Shown: positions 24,101-25,546 of the stretch, one piece after another
How positions within the stretch are numbered: the stretch's first letter is position 1
How the letters are laid out: each line of letters starts with the position of its first letter
Made by a program: the position numbers and the translations under genes
Source of the DNA: a bacterium
GTDB lineage: Bacteria; UBA9089; JASEGY01
Length of the DNA: 27,094 bases
Direction of reading: 5' to 3'
Assembly: GCA_030019105.1 (NCBI GenBank)
Contig: JASEGY010000007.1
Span: 1 to 27,094 of the forward strand
Notes under the pieces: model-generated
Database searches by the model: none
What the model saw: only the letters and a program-made list of their open reading frames with translations
Told to the model about the DNA's origin: nothing

Positions 24101-25198
24101 AACCTCTTCCTCATTACCGGCCTTATCCTTAGCTATGGTGTAAAACTCATAGACCCCATCACCTCCGGCGGGGCTAAAAAGGAACTTCCCATACATCCCG
24201 GTAGCCGTAATGGTATATTCAGTAGGAGAGGCGCCGGAATCAAGCCAATTCCCAAAGTCATTTTCACCTTCCCGTTTCACTCGATACCAGAGTCTGACCG
24301 TATCAATTCCGGATCCATTGGCCCCATCAGCAGCCGTAAAGTTAACCTGAATAGGAGAAGCAGAGGTATAGGGAGGCAGTTCTGAGGCATTTACCGAGGA
24401 GGTGGGCTTAGTGATGTCAATGACGAAACGGAAACGGGTAGTATCATCGGTCATAATATTGCCGGCCATATCACCGGCCTTTGTAATACTAATGGTAGCC
24501 ACTCCATCGGCCGCATTAGCCGGAACCAGGGCCTGACCTTGCCAGGTGCCGCCGGTATATAATCCTGTTTGATTAACCTGAACCACAATACTGTTGGAGG
24601 TGGTAAAGGTAACCGTAGGTGGGGTATCAGGATTGAGCTGTCCGTATTCATCCAGCAGGTAGAGGGTAAATTTAAGGAGTGAGCCGGAAATGGCCGGATC
24701 AGGCAGAACAGTCAATTGACTCACGACCGGATCAACCGTATCGACTTCAAAGACAGAGTTCTTGGAATACGGCTGCATTATCTTGTTATTTAAATCCCGC
24801 ACATTGCTTATTTGGAGCCGGGCTATCCCGCTGGTATGGGTGCAGAGGATAGTCGCCGTGCCCACCCAGGTAGCGCTGTCGGAATAGCTCCCACTCACCT
24901 GGAGGTCTTCCTCATTGGGGCCATTATCCGGGTAGAAACGAATAACAGGAGGGATGGAGGTGTCAATACCTGGTCCGACATTGGTAAATTTAATCGTCAG
25001 ATTAACGATGTTATTGGGGTCATCATTAGGAATCATGGCATCACAGTTATTGCCCCCATCATTGTCATTTACTAAGATTGGGGCGGCCGTGATGGACTGC
25101 ACCGTTGGTTGGGCCATTGCCACACCACTGAGCAAGGATATAAAGGAAACAAGAGTGAGGACTAAGACTACCATTGATAATCTGCTGTGTTTTTTCAT
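128..25198 (-). CDS. Giant secreted Ig-like repeat protein (8,356 aa) with ZU5-like and FlgD-like C-terminal domains
   Basis: This is an uninterrupted 8,356-codon frame. A Sec signal peptide covers residues 1-29 (basic MKKHSR, hydrophobic core, AMA-Q cleavage site). Modules follow in the order (AAB)2, C12, linker, (AAB)2, C12, ABB-AB-ABB-(AAB)5, C14, with A and B about 110 aa and C about 100 aa. A separate Ig-like domain (about 7995-8106), a ZU5-like domain (about 8107-8250) and a FlgD-type domain (8251-8356) close the chain. The modules share the 'D.AGN' signature typical of bacterial Ig-like/cadherin-like folds. I see no enzyme motif, cell-wall LPXTG signal or RTX nonapeptides. The start has an AAGGTGG Shine-Dalgarno 10 bases upstream. 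An intact frame of this length argues for selection. An extracellular adhesin, fibre or matrix role is inferred from architecture alone. It is the only gene on its strand and diverges from the small-gene pair. Confidence 0.96.
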   Translation of the reverse strand: MKKHSRLSMVVLVLTLVSFISLLSGVAMAQPTVQSITAAPILVNDNDGGNNCDAMIPNDDPNNIVNLTIKFTNVGPGIDTSIPPVIRFYPDNGPNEEDLQVSGSYSDSATWVGTATILCTHTSGIARLQISNVRDLNNKIMQPYSKNSVFEVDTVDPVVSQLTVLPDPAISGSLLKFTLYLLDEYGQLNPDTPPTVTFTTSNSIVVQVNQTGLYTGGTWQGQALVPANAADGVATISITKAGDMAGNIMTDDTTRFRFVIDITKPTSSVNASELPPYTSASPIQVNFTAADGANGSGIDTVRLWYRVKREGENDFGNWLDSGASPTEYTITATGMYGKFLFSPAGGDGVYEFYTIAKDKAGNEEEVPFLPNQRADDSIVYDTTKPKVATDGVVATPDPVGCEIRADQPNGKEITVTVTFEEKGSGINYTVIPVVTFTPDGGAPVTLTQQSFANLVWTGKVFVPCTTLNGPASVKILGVQDLTGNIMQAHTEGNAFVIDTVKPVVTNATATPDTLAANSTVTINLTFMEAGTGLNYGIKPVVEFAPISGSPKVTVNKTSYSGNTWRGEALLPPTYNYNGKVRILVSEAIDEAGNKMVPLTANGGTGIQSPYTFWVDVTRPLSSAVCPPTGYASGPMIDVDLTASDKQNGDPAGTGIDKVELFYRANPGYGFGPWINSGLAIQDLSDSFSFVPSGGDATYEFYTIATDGAGNIEQLPGSADCSVIYTSTADVAQVVSATGDLASTTGNDAAATVSVTDNLGISSVKLYYTPINGTETEAAMAVGPAGTYTGTIPVANDKTGNIKYYIVVQDTEGNLTREPAMGAYKVTVADDKPPVITNPTGNTTGTTGEGTTVTAVLSDNVGVASATLFYTPIDGTKQSFDFTAGTATVPCALNKVGNITYYLVASDDGANSTTSATYTITVSDNDNPVLTLSGSNSQTAASGATVTLMGSFTDNIAVTSARLDYVTTPAGGVVTPLSGSAISITPGSGSDLSVQVKIATNFVGAIDYTITVKDAATNNDARTGSIQVGDETAPTITNIVEDPATGGTTGDTVTVYATITDNVGVVSADLHYIPIGGGEVTLSMLPLVAKIGHAKIGMPNNLVGQIKYYLVAADAAGNVSRNPASGFHQISITDNDAPLVTLNPSPIPALTTGTGNNVTMGTIVFSDNIGITGATLYYTPVGGSQQSLDFAVGWATIPVAAGAVGTIKYHVKVSDAAGNLTRLPATGDYNLIVSDNDAPTITPDPNNPSTAGSGKNVTLTATLSDNIGVASAKLTWTPVLAVTSHTPPIDFISGTRIITLSSSFEGVLDYTLSAADAAGNNTTFPGIIVVGDVSPPSITNVQPTDPHQTTTSAGTVAISANFSDNVLLTAADLHYTPIGGTETEVSMVAGLPLASASGTAVVNIPSNKVGSISYYLTATDDKGNIARKPTSGYYTIVVVDNQSPQVTLSSTPTMATTGEKVVLSTSLFTDNIGITSAGLYYTPIGRSQQVVDFMTGTGTIPVAHAVGLIPYHLEVKDAAGNTTRWPTLGDYNLNVTDDDNPTVDLDSFNPTLAQSGDQITLTATLNDNIGLASAQLTYTTAPVNPGAVWPPSRINFLSGQANLLISNSFTGRIDYTVTATDAAGNSASDNGSITVSDGTAPVISRTSGNVAGTTGDQADIWANVTDNIGVSNVRLSYTPVNRITSPSTPVNMVYNGVTCRYEISLNLANDRVGGVSYYIAASDSAGNINNVGPYTISISDNKSPVVTLNPANPTTATTGGSVTINATQLSDNIGLTSVTLYYQTSSVNKLDFSSGRATIPVAHDSTASITYWVVAQDAAGNVTETAHLVITVTDNDAPGLTLSASNPTQAMSGETVVVQGSFNDNIGVVSAELTYVTNPAGGIQPPGATLDFMGGSAGLTTVPGYDGLVTYTVTVKDAAGLSTSRQGTINILSDVMPPVLASPQANPPAIIPNGTDTSLLSITVSDPSGVASVVVDLSPIGGSSSQAMSNNGGSLYTLSITAAKGIPSGMKYLAITATDKKGNVATGSINLLADNTPPPTTTFTSSTANVYPQSPPGTLYGTVTLEATNVSDETNGSGVERIDFYYRRYTGGTPPATPLSNWTLIAGDNNGADGWKITWNTGLLTPGANYWLKTITYDVAGNELDPIAGPFTLGSDTVRPVVSSITAGPTLVNDNDGGNNCGIGVPNDIPNNIVNLTIDFIETGSGIDTSLPPIVRFYPNGGPNEKDWQVSGNWSDTDTWQGTATILCTHTSGPARLSISEVRDRAGNIMTPYSQNNVFEVDTVDPTVATLLVTPNPAIPGSLLKFTVNMTDLYGQLDPNKSPAVSFTTANGITVTVNPVGTYTGGAWQGEALVPQTATDGAATIKITGVGDKAGNIMADDSRFSFVLDTTKPASIVTAAELPPYTSASPIQVNFTADDGVNGSGIDTVKLWYRVKPKGSNDFGNWINSGLSPSEYTVTATGMYGKFRFSPPAGEGTYEFYTVAKDKAGNEEEVPFQPNERADDSIIYDTSKPTVSVLKATPNPVGCEVRQDHPDGMEVTIQATFSDEGSGIDHSASPTITFTPSGSSSPVTLTQTTFANGIWTGTAFVPCTSPNGPATVNIVGVKDLAGNILQPYAKANAFIIDTVKPRVTNAAATPDPARANSTITITVSFTDEISGLNYGIEPVVEFAPVSGSPKISVTKTSYAGNLWMGQAILPSTYNYNGEVRILVSEATDEAGNKMVPLTTNGATGTQSPYTFKIDVTKPLSNAVCPPTGYASGSVITVDFTASDTRNGDPAGTGIASTTLYYRVNPGYGFGAWTNSGLSVQGSNGSFSFIPSGGNATYEFYTIAADGAGNIEAIPANADCSVIYTSTANPAVVISSRGNITTTTGDNTAATAAITDNLGITSVKLYYTPINGTETEVIMTESPAGTYNGTIVVANNKVGDIKYYLVVKDTEGNLTREPVMGTYKVTVTDDEVPQVSGLANAAAATGEGVTITGTLTDNVGVQSATLYYTPIGGVTMPLGFSSGSAFVPAAVNKTGSIPYYVVVSDGTNQTTSPAFTITVTDNDRPALQLSGSNPQTAASGDTVTLRGSFTDNIAVTGAQLDYVTNPAGGIITPTSGSPISITSGPSGDISVQVSIKTGFVGTIDYTITVKDTAANSDARTGAIAVSDKTAPVISNIVKDPAAGGTTGDTIAIFATITDNVGVTSANLYWVLIDGSGQVVSMMPLVANVGRVEIPVASNKVGEISYWIVAADAAGNTKRDPVNTLYVHKITVTDNDAPAVTLNPSPVPNLTTGTGNNVTIGTTVFSDNIGITSATLYYTPIGGSQQSLDFITGSAVIPVSANKVGTITYYVEVKDAAGNTNRLPAVTGNYNLVVSDDDAPVVILNPNNPSKANSGAVITLAASLSDNIGVTLAELSWLPAGSISSHTSPADISSGSKILTISSGFKGVIDYQITAKDAAGKVTTVPAQIVVGDVSPPLISNVSPGDNYPATTSAGSVPVTAYFSDNISLTAADLYYVPIGGTETKIQFSTSNPLPVQSTSGTAIINIPNNKTGEILYYLRATDNEGNSTREPSSGYYKIIVTDNQPPTLILSSTPNAATTGEPVTITAQTLSDNVKVVSANLYYTPIGGNQQALDFMSGSATIPIAHAVGSPIPYRIEVSDAAGNITQLGPYNLNVTDNDPPIIALDSLNPATANSGQTVNLRASTLSDNIGIASAILTYTTTPVDPNAVWPPSGIIFISGQAGLQISSSFEGTINYQVTVSDAALNTAAAGGTVTVKDITQPAVTALTGNISGTTGDPVIITATASDNKTGTGSLIVRLAYSPSNAVSSPASPVTMTYDSVTGQYSTALTPATNFVGNLTYYISATDAAGNIGRVGPYTVAVADNDPPVITLDPANPTTGTTGEGVTIKTTKFTDNIGITRAELHYWASPEVVLNFINGQATIPVSPNSANTINFYVIAWDAAGNSTIVPVNGVTNPAQITVIDNDPPVLNLSVNNPTQAVSAQQFTIAGSFSDNIGVVSARLTYQTNPAGGISGPGTIAIDPLAGSFSIDLASIPGYVGAATYTVTAADAKGNTTSRSGTVNIIKDTQPPAPSSVTASPSVSGRGLVTITINFPNGTNLDCSATPAPVVTFTPPGQPDVAVNQGVVCSNNTWTGQGMVLLTHASGQVKVNVSGFKDVNGNVMPAAAYTNVFVIDVVDPVSTASSPAYGNDPNKIEVNFTANDAKSPNPAGVDITRLWYRIKPGTAWIDSGLTLAGTTGTFNFSPSGEGTYEFYTQSRDKAANTYNVEGTVSIEGSGMNEGTAGWSALPASTLVPKATTIYDLTPPASVASAPARASSSPITAGFTASDPVPASGVASTQLWYIFNNGTGYGPWKNSGLTSSDTTGTFSFSPADGEGTYGFYTLSVDKAGNKEAVPNAGADDADALTVYGLNIDLSNPKVSGVTIIPDLAKAGQIKVTINFTDAGSGINTAVNPTVVFRPNGSLITVSFAGAYLTGTATWQGIATVQAGHTNGQAALEISGAKDNYGNIMNPDNTHNFIIDTQIPTSVAASAPGNTSTSPIPITFTANDPNPGTEVVKVSLYYRVNKGTGFGNWRESGVKGSGNSGTLYFLPADGDGEYDFYTAATDGAGNREDTPTANTPAQKTTIFNSVGPLCSSVKTVPDPAGAGSITVTVTFAPGSNLDYTRMPTVTFTPAGSINKFPVTYTNGTYQNSTWIGTANIVATHPSGYARIDVSGATDLNGVVMSPASYSNAFVIDVVTPSSTASGPKFENGTSITINYQAQDIPLPSSGINEVKLFYRFGTGGNWQNTYLSGTTAKGSLTYTPQQGDGTYQFITQAVDKVGNEESIVGQNAKVNVIFDHAAPSSSATSPPTATSSPITVSFAALDATSGVAETTLWYRVNTGTGFGTWLSSGLTAKGTSGSFAFIPYYGEGTYQFYTVTVDQSGNVEDVPNHTHPVADSTTIYDITTDTTKPAVMKITASPNPAKAGNVVVTVDFLEAGSGLNYTVLPGVTFTPYQGTPVQITQNIGYTGYTWTGTAVVTAQMKDGPVSVTVSGATDNMGNKMTDYSSASVFVIDKTSPGLDNLTIAPKMAKEGQITVTAYLSDAGSGLNYAQLPNMTFTPNAQNPVPLTPVSYKDNIFVAKGTIDNTMANSQAIITVKGVFDSAGNEITTNVNYSFVIDTVAPTSQVIALRLGSIKVDFTAGDPGGVGVASTKLWYRLDPAGSGVYGSWTDSGLTKTGTSGTFIFNPPADGTYDFYTRSTDLAGNAEPAPINGQAGDKQIDYNTTGPDVKSVAVSPDPAPAGLITVTVTFKDGSNLPHDPNQVNPVVTFIPTGQGPVTVTKNSYFDNVWTGTAQVLSGHANGKATIKIKEVVDINGQTMPERTYSNYFTIDTIPPEVLTATADPNPAKADWVNITITFKEVGGLNYNDPVGPVVNVIIAGGITVPVTKTSYNSNTWKGKVKVLPEYQNGPARIDVQLVRDLAGNTLNQDNSRTFVIDTTAPVSQATKAPDYVTLPSILVVFKASDVQTSVDYVTLFYRYRGTPGSGQFTAWTNAGLRQVGDSGSFTFSPIMGQGEYQFYTLATDAAGNQEAAKSNPEATTEYDAATDTIKPLAKRATVSPDPAKAGPVTVAVEFIEEESGLDLTQLPIITLISSKGSTVPVTVTKYVDKAATGEATILAGTDGPAKVKVSGARDRRWNEMKETTFTNVFTIDTIAPKVKEVEITPDPAKPGKVKIMVTFSDSGSGMDLKVDPKVTFTPAKGTKVDVIKESFKDDVYIGVGTVLSTHNNGEAAVTISAADLAGNTIVTNSSETFVIDTIKPTSRTLPLPEASASATLQVGYKAADPNGSGIKSVELWYRVDTGLGFGDWQSTNLIKMAAADTFSFALPNGDGTYEFTTMATDVAGNREDTPTELTIGGSSIVYDVTPPIAKEVFVTPDPAAAMIDSGKQITVTIKFAPGSNLDYTKRPDVVFTPLNQNPEVIHQISYSDLTWVGKAEIQKTHKNGKTSITITDVFDKAGNPIEKTIFRDGFVIDTVGPQVIGYRVDPDPAHVGWFKLTLNLSEKDAGLDYSDTPQVWIVTPQGREIYLTTTDYYGSTWKGTAKLNRTDEDYGTARIMVSTSEISGPGKDLAGNYFEPWDELTAQTFTFGMDTVLPVSQIISTAPPQPPLPEFSTSAPIYMNYKAGDLGSGIKSVALWYRVNTGYGFGAWKDSGLTLAKENGTFTFMPKDGDGRYEFYTLATDKAGNIEPVPGGGDEQVEPDTGMDEADAWTIYDNTLPKVKDVTVTPSPAKEGTVKIQVKFEDLGSGLNYNSDKWPNVTFTPKGGSPQPVTPFTYSENVWEGEATILGTHTNGEATINITGAVDRAGFVMSPNNFHKFTIDTVRPRVLDVTVNPDPAKANSVVTITVNFVETESGMDYAARPRVTFTPADGNEVMVDQKSYKSNTWIGTAIIRSDFNSGKAVIKVSGAQDNARNVMEINGLHTFSLDPKALSSVAYAPQYATAAPVKISFATSDDYSGVGSTTLWYRVNPGNGFGEWTNSGLTLTGEKGTFLFNPPVDEAAYEFYTVAVDKVGNEEEVPLTADGETQYSTHVIPAEISDVSGNLPATTGDPITISATVTDAGDGRGVDRVEFYYTPVGGSEQMIVMTRQVNTYTATITPAINRVGVIPYYIKAIDAEQNVTLAPKSGAYRITVTDNDKPTIQLDTRNLTSTTTGESVTIRGSAADNVGVVSARLYYTLPNGEESFLDFATGVATIPVGMDNVGSLTYYICASDAAGNKAQEPASGVYTIIVLDDDPPVVTMEPSNPTMTCTGKNVTVKASSLKDNDRLVSANLYYLPIDGVGEQTLDFKSGNAIIPILEDRVGVMEYYVKAVDASGNITRKPAGGAYGLLVRDCIPPVISNATGDGKATTGDDFTVSAIFTDNIKVVEATVHYTPIDQPDPTITAMPLVDGGLGRAAIPVDNDKVGEITYYITATDSEGNPARDPAKGVYVITVRDDESPHVLLDDENSTNTVAGEDVVIKAGLSDNIGVVEAKLCYTPLDKKQECLNFMSGAATIPVPKDRVGVIHYFIEAADAAGNMNRKPHSGVFSLTILDGTMPRVVLDPDNPKKTGTGEDVIIKARSITDDVGVVIATLYYTPIDEVEQSLNFISGSAVIPVADDKVGRITYYVEARDAEGNTTREPATGVKILEVVDKVKPVVTMDPTNPRITTTGEDVTIRLSGASDNIALSAVTLYYTPIDGKRISVDISSLGARIPAASDKVGDIAYYVEAEDRAGNVVRVPAVEAFTLTVLDNDKPTIDGGVVPSNMATTTGEGVTVTAEILDNICIESATLFYTPVGEAQKSIDLVIGANGYTRAEIPVSERAVGQISYFIVAADRAGNTARKPDKGVYFITVTDNDRPALSLEPTNPKEATTGEDVTMNIQALSDNIKVKTAMLCYKPIGGLEECLDVKRGSAVIPIASDRAGVITYYVEALDEAGNSNRVPAEGVISLPVRDNDKPRLILAEDNPVKGESGGLATIKGQFDDNIGVTSAKLTYVTTPDKGVAEVTNSVDLVAGSGRWDISIDPDFTGRIDYTVVVEDAAKNSDSKGGSIQVTDGVPPVIKQATGSFSATTGEAVAIEAVATDDVEIKSVKLYYLPVGAAEPTVVNMRHTPGQDLYSETITIPANKVGEIRYYLIASDGGNETREPKNGSFVITVKDNDLPTVTLGAVLKETYTRGSVEVATTEFSDNIGITSAMLYYTPIDGQQHSLDFMNGKATIPAAQDKAGIITYYFEVKDAAGNTTRLPKTGGTYYDLKVNDNIPPALELAEGNPNSAKSGDRVTIKGVFGDNIKVVKAELTYTPVSAVKEPLSPVNFIAGEANLVIHPDYVGDLRYTVTVYDAAGLSAEKKGVIHVSDGTGPGITQVTGDVDVVPGQPIEIKARVIDNIGVDTVKVVYTSSPPQGISPVSPVLMRNDGSGNYFVTLTTAPGFIGKINYQIVARDVNGNESRFPVGNNMVVRVEDVAPPELEIVLTDSQGRRLGSGDFVYLEEIYLEGWASDKGSGIYDIELLVNAEPRTIGQMNRPSSAPSRDGQVHFKTPILLNLGENQIKVTAIDGFGNRMTILSGGEPIKLKFVPGTIEQRICQEGGMIPVEVEDIGVTLIVPSGGVKGCHQITIKPVEFETDDAAKSPRPFAYNFEAKRQTGAHFEPEALTFEKPARLIISYSDLAMAKKNLSESELALFFYDGYDWIRIESEVDPEGNIVSGRVDHFTKFALMAATEEVPPTQQLIDNVIVVNNPFSPNDKPALIEFNTVRDGGVIVTIRIYNTLGEVVRTLVEEDQKSGHTITYSWDGRDDGGNLVENGIYLYQIRIRSGHETDEVTKAIGVVK
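131..448 (-). other. C-terminal FlgD-like Ig domain (residues 8251-8356)
   Basis: This segment shows the familiar layout of the FlgD-type Ig domain that ends many large secreted proteins. It has an NNPFSP turn near the start, then 'VTIRIYNTLGEVVRTLVEE', a TYSWDGRDDGGN core, 'NGIYLYQIRI', and a basic tail ending in IGVVK at the stop. In Bacteroidetes and several candidate phyla, similar terminal domains act as secretion or sorting signals, as with type IX sorting domains. No secretion-system gene is present here to say which route applies. Domain identity is confident; a sorting role is inference. Confidence 0.85.
449..880 (-). other. ZU5-like domain (residues about 8107-8250) with an HFT motif
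   Basis: The segment has the hallmarks of bacterial ZU5-like domains: 'GVTLIVPSGGV', then 'FEPEALTFEKPARLIISYSDL', then 'LALFFYDGYDWIRIES', and finally 'GRVDHFTKFALM'. His8237-Phe8238-Thr8239 sits where the animal ZU5 protein PIDD carries its self-cleaving HF/S sequences. Bacterial relatives usually have HFS or HFT here without known processing. The domain separates the Ig array from the terminal FlgD-like domain, so a break here would release the whole array. The assignment rests on motif recognition, not on a profile search. Confidence 0.65.
881..1216 (-). other. Distinct single Ig-like domain (residues about 7995-8106)
   Basis: This domain does not follow the A, B or C consensus. It reads 'LEIVLTDSQGRRL', 'EEIYLEGWASDKGSGIYDIELLVNAE', 'NLGENQIKVTAIDGFGNRM'. 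That pattern matches Ig-like modules describing 'G.A.D..G.I..V.V.' strands with a terminal 'G.N.I.V.A.D..GN', common at the ends of large bacterial surface proteins. It lies between the last type-C module and the ZU5-like domain and probably acts as a junction module. Confidence 0.7.
1217..5452 (-). repeat. Third type-C Ig array, about 14 modules (residues 6583-7994)
   Basis: About fourteen modules average 101 aa each. Most begin with a 'P.V.L...NP..TTGE' stretch, continue 'DN.GV..A.LYYTPI.G...IPV..D.VG.I.YYV.A.DAAGN..R.P' and end in a V-x-D-N-D-x-P style linker. The last five modules resemble, in order, members of the two earlier C arrays, including the variants with 'LTYVTTP' in place of 'LYYTPI'. 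Two modules carry a matched pair of cysteines (LCYTP/QECL near 4090-4135 and LCYKP/EECL near 2890-2935) that could bridge neighbouring strands. Confidence 0.88.
5453..12967 (-). repeat. Alternating type A/B Ig array, 23 modules (residues 4078-6582)
   Basis: Reading in the protein direction, the order is A-B-B, A-B, A-B-B, then five successive A-A-B triplets. Type A modules (13) carry 'PDPAKAG..TVTV.F...SGL.Y...P.VTFTP' and end 'D.AGN.M......F.IDT'. Type B modules (10) carry 'LWYRVN.G.GFG.W..SGL...G.F.F.P..GDG.YEFYT.ATD.AGN.E..P'. The A-A-B triplet is also the unit at the head of both duplicated blocks, so this array looks like an expanded version of that head. Confidence 0.88.
12968..18721 (-). 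repeat. Second copy of the 18-module duplicated block (residues 2160-4077)
   Basis: The block has (AAB)2 followed by twelve type-C modules and matches residues 30-1937 module for module. Both copies open with 'LVNDNDGGNNC' and have matching 'YTSASPIQVNFTA', 'AVCPPTGYASG' and 'NPSP-P-LTTGTGNN' landmarks in the same order. Lengths are 1,918 and 1,908 aa. Sampled DNA stretches look roughly 75-85% identical by eye, so the duplication is old enough to have diverged but is still obvious. Confidence 0.92.
18722..19387 (-). other. Unique linker between the duplicated blocks (residues 1938-2159)
   Basis: Two diverged modules occupy this stretch. The first is C-like ('ITVSDPSGVASVVVDLSPIGGSS... ITATDKKGNVATGSINL'). 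The second is B-like ('GSGVERIDFYYRRYTGG... WTLIAGDNNGADGWKITWNTGLLTPGANYWLKTITYDVAGNE'). Neither has a close counterpart at the end of the second block, where the sequence passes directly into the A/B array. The linker is therefore either the ancestral junction or was lost after the second copy. Confidence 0.8.
19388..25111 (-). repeat. First copy of the 18-module duplicated block (residues 30-1937)
   Basis: This is the N-terminal mature region: A-A-B, A-A-B, then twelve type-C modules. The first A module begins with an acidic 'VNDNDGGNNCDAMIPNDDPNN' stretch resembling calcium-binding loops. Cysteine pairs occur in the first A module (NNC with ILC), the third A module (VGC with VPC) and the second B module (AVC with ADC), and all are kept in the second copy. 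The block is followed by the unique linker. Confidence 0.92.
21969..21976 (-). repeat. Poly-G tract (eight G on the coding strand) inside the giant gene
   Basis: Eight consecutive C on the plus strand read as GGG GGG GG in the gene and encode the glycines of 'YIPIGGGEV', about residues 1075-1077. The corresponding module in the second block reads 'VLIDGSGQV' and lacks the run. One-base slippage would truncate the protein after about one eighth of its length. It could be a phase-variation tract, or a spot prone to sequencing error. Confidence 0.9.
25112..25198 (-). other. Sec signal peptide of the giant protein
   Basis: Residues 1-29 have a basic start (MKKHSR), a hydrophobic core rich in V, L, S and F, and a signal-peptidase-I style A-M-A end before Gln30. 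There is no lipobox cysteine, so the mature protein is not predicted to be a lipoprotein. Confidence 0.93.
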
Positions 25199-25208
25199 AA
25201 TACTTATT

Positions 25209-25215
25209 CCACCTT
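25209..25215 (-). promoter_or_regulatory. Ribosome binding site of the giant gene (AAGGTGG)
   Basis: On the minus strand AAGGTGG differs from AAGGAGG at one base and ends ten bases before the ATG at 25198. It supports this start, which also gives a complete signal peptide. A second purine run (AAAAGGAAGG) lies immediately upstream. Confidence 0.75.
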
Positions 25216-25235
25216 CCTTTTACTGACCGGACTCT

Positions 25236-25259
25236 CCTCTCAACCTTAAAATTGAGAGG
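25236..25259 (-). promoter_or_regulatory. Leader hairpin upstream of the giant gene
   Basis: A perfect 8-bp stem (CCTCTCAA at 25236-25243 against TTGAGAGG at 25252-25259) encloses an 8-base loop. It lies 37 bases upstream of the start codon, just before the ribosome binding site. No T-run follows on the minus strand, so it is not an intrinsic terminator. It does not match a riboswitch I recognise. The AT-rich stretch behind it (about 25262-25300) probably holds the promoter, but no convincing -35/-10 pair could be assigned. Confidence 0.5.
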
Positions 25260-25335
25260 CATCGGCCTTAATGTGATTTAAATTTTAATGCCAATAGGGT
25301 ATTGAATTGCCCTGCCGGTTATTTATTTATTTGGC

Positions 25336-25390
25336 AAGTAACTACTCAGCCGCAGATTTACGCAGATTTACTGCGGCTGAGTAATTACTT
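25336..25390. repeat. Small inverted-repeat element with AGTAACTACTCAG-type ends
   Basis: Arms of 20 bp (25336-25355 and 25371-25390) pair with a single mismatch around a 15-base loop. Two direct copies of CGCAGATTTA (25351-25360 and 25361-25370) span the arm-loop junction. Its end motif, AGTAACTACTCAG, recurs at 25547 at the edge of a second element. The element has no coding capacity. It resembles dispersed palindromic intergenic elements. Confidence 0.85.
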
Positions 25391-25400
25391 TACAATAAAA

Positions 25401-25484
25401 AAACCACGGTATCAGGACAAGAATCTCTTGTTCACAGTATCTTTCATTCATCCGTGAGAAAGATTCTTATGCCTTCCGTGGTTT
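25401..25484. repeat. Imperfect inverted-repeat element with AAACCACGG ends
   Basis: AAACCACGG (25401-25409) pairs with CCGTGGTTT (25476-25484). Further in, AAGAATCT (25419-25426) pairs with AGATTCTT (25461-25468). The two segments are separated by unequal internal loops, giving a long bulged hairpin. No open frame of note is present. Confidence 0.75.
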
Positions 25485-25490
25485 AAAATG

Positions 25491-25545
25491 CACAGATTCC
25501 CAAAGATTTTGGTTTCCTAATCTGTGCTGTGTAATGTAATCTGTG
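25491..25545. repeat. Short inverted/direct repeats of CACAGATT / AATCTGTG
   Basis: CACAGATT at 25491-25498 is inverted as AATCTGTG at 25519-25526, and that word is repeated directly at 25538-25545. The related word CAGATTTA occurs twice in the element at 25336-25390, and ATCTGTGGATT lies near 25662. This suggests fragments of one repeat family scattered through the intergenic region. Confidence 0.65.
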
Positions 25546-25546
25546 G

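Noticed and set aside
1217..25111. RTX or true cadherin identity for the repeats
   Set aside because: There are no GGxGxD nonapeptides, and the cadherin resemblance is limited to the DND linker; bacterial Ig-like is the safer description.
25065..25262. A 65-codon minus-strand frame overlapping the start of the giant gene
   Set aside because: It overlaps the signal peptide region in another frame and has no independent support.
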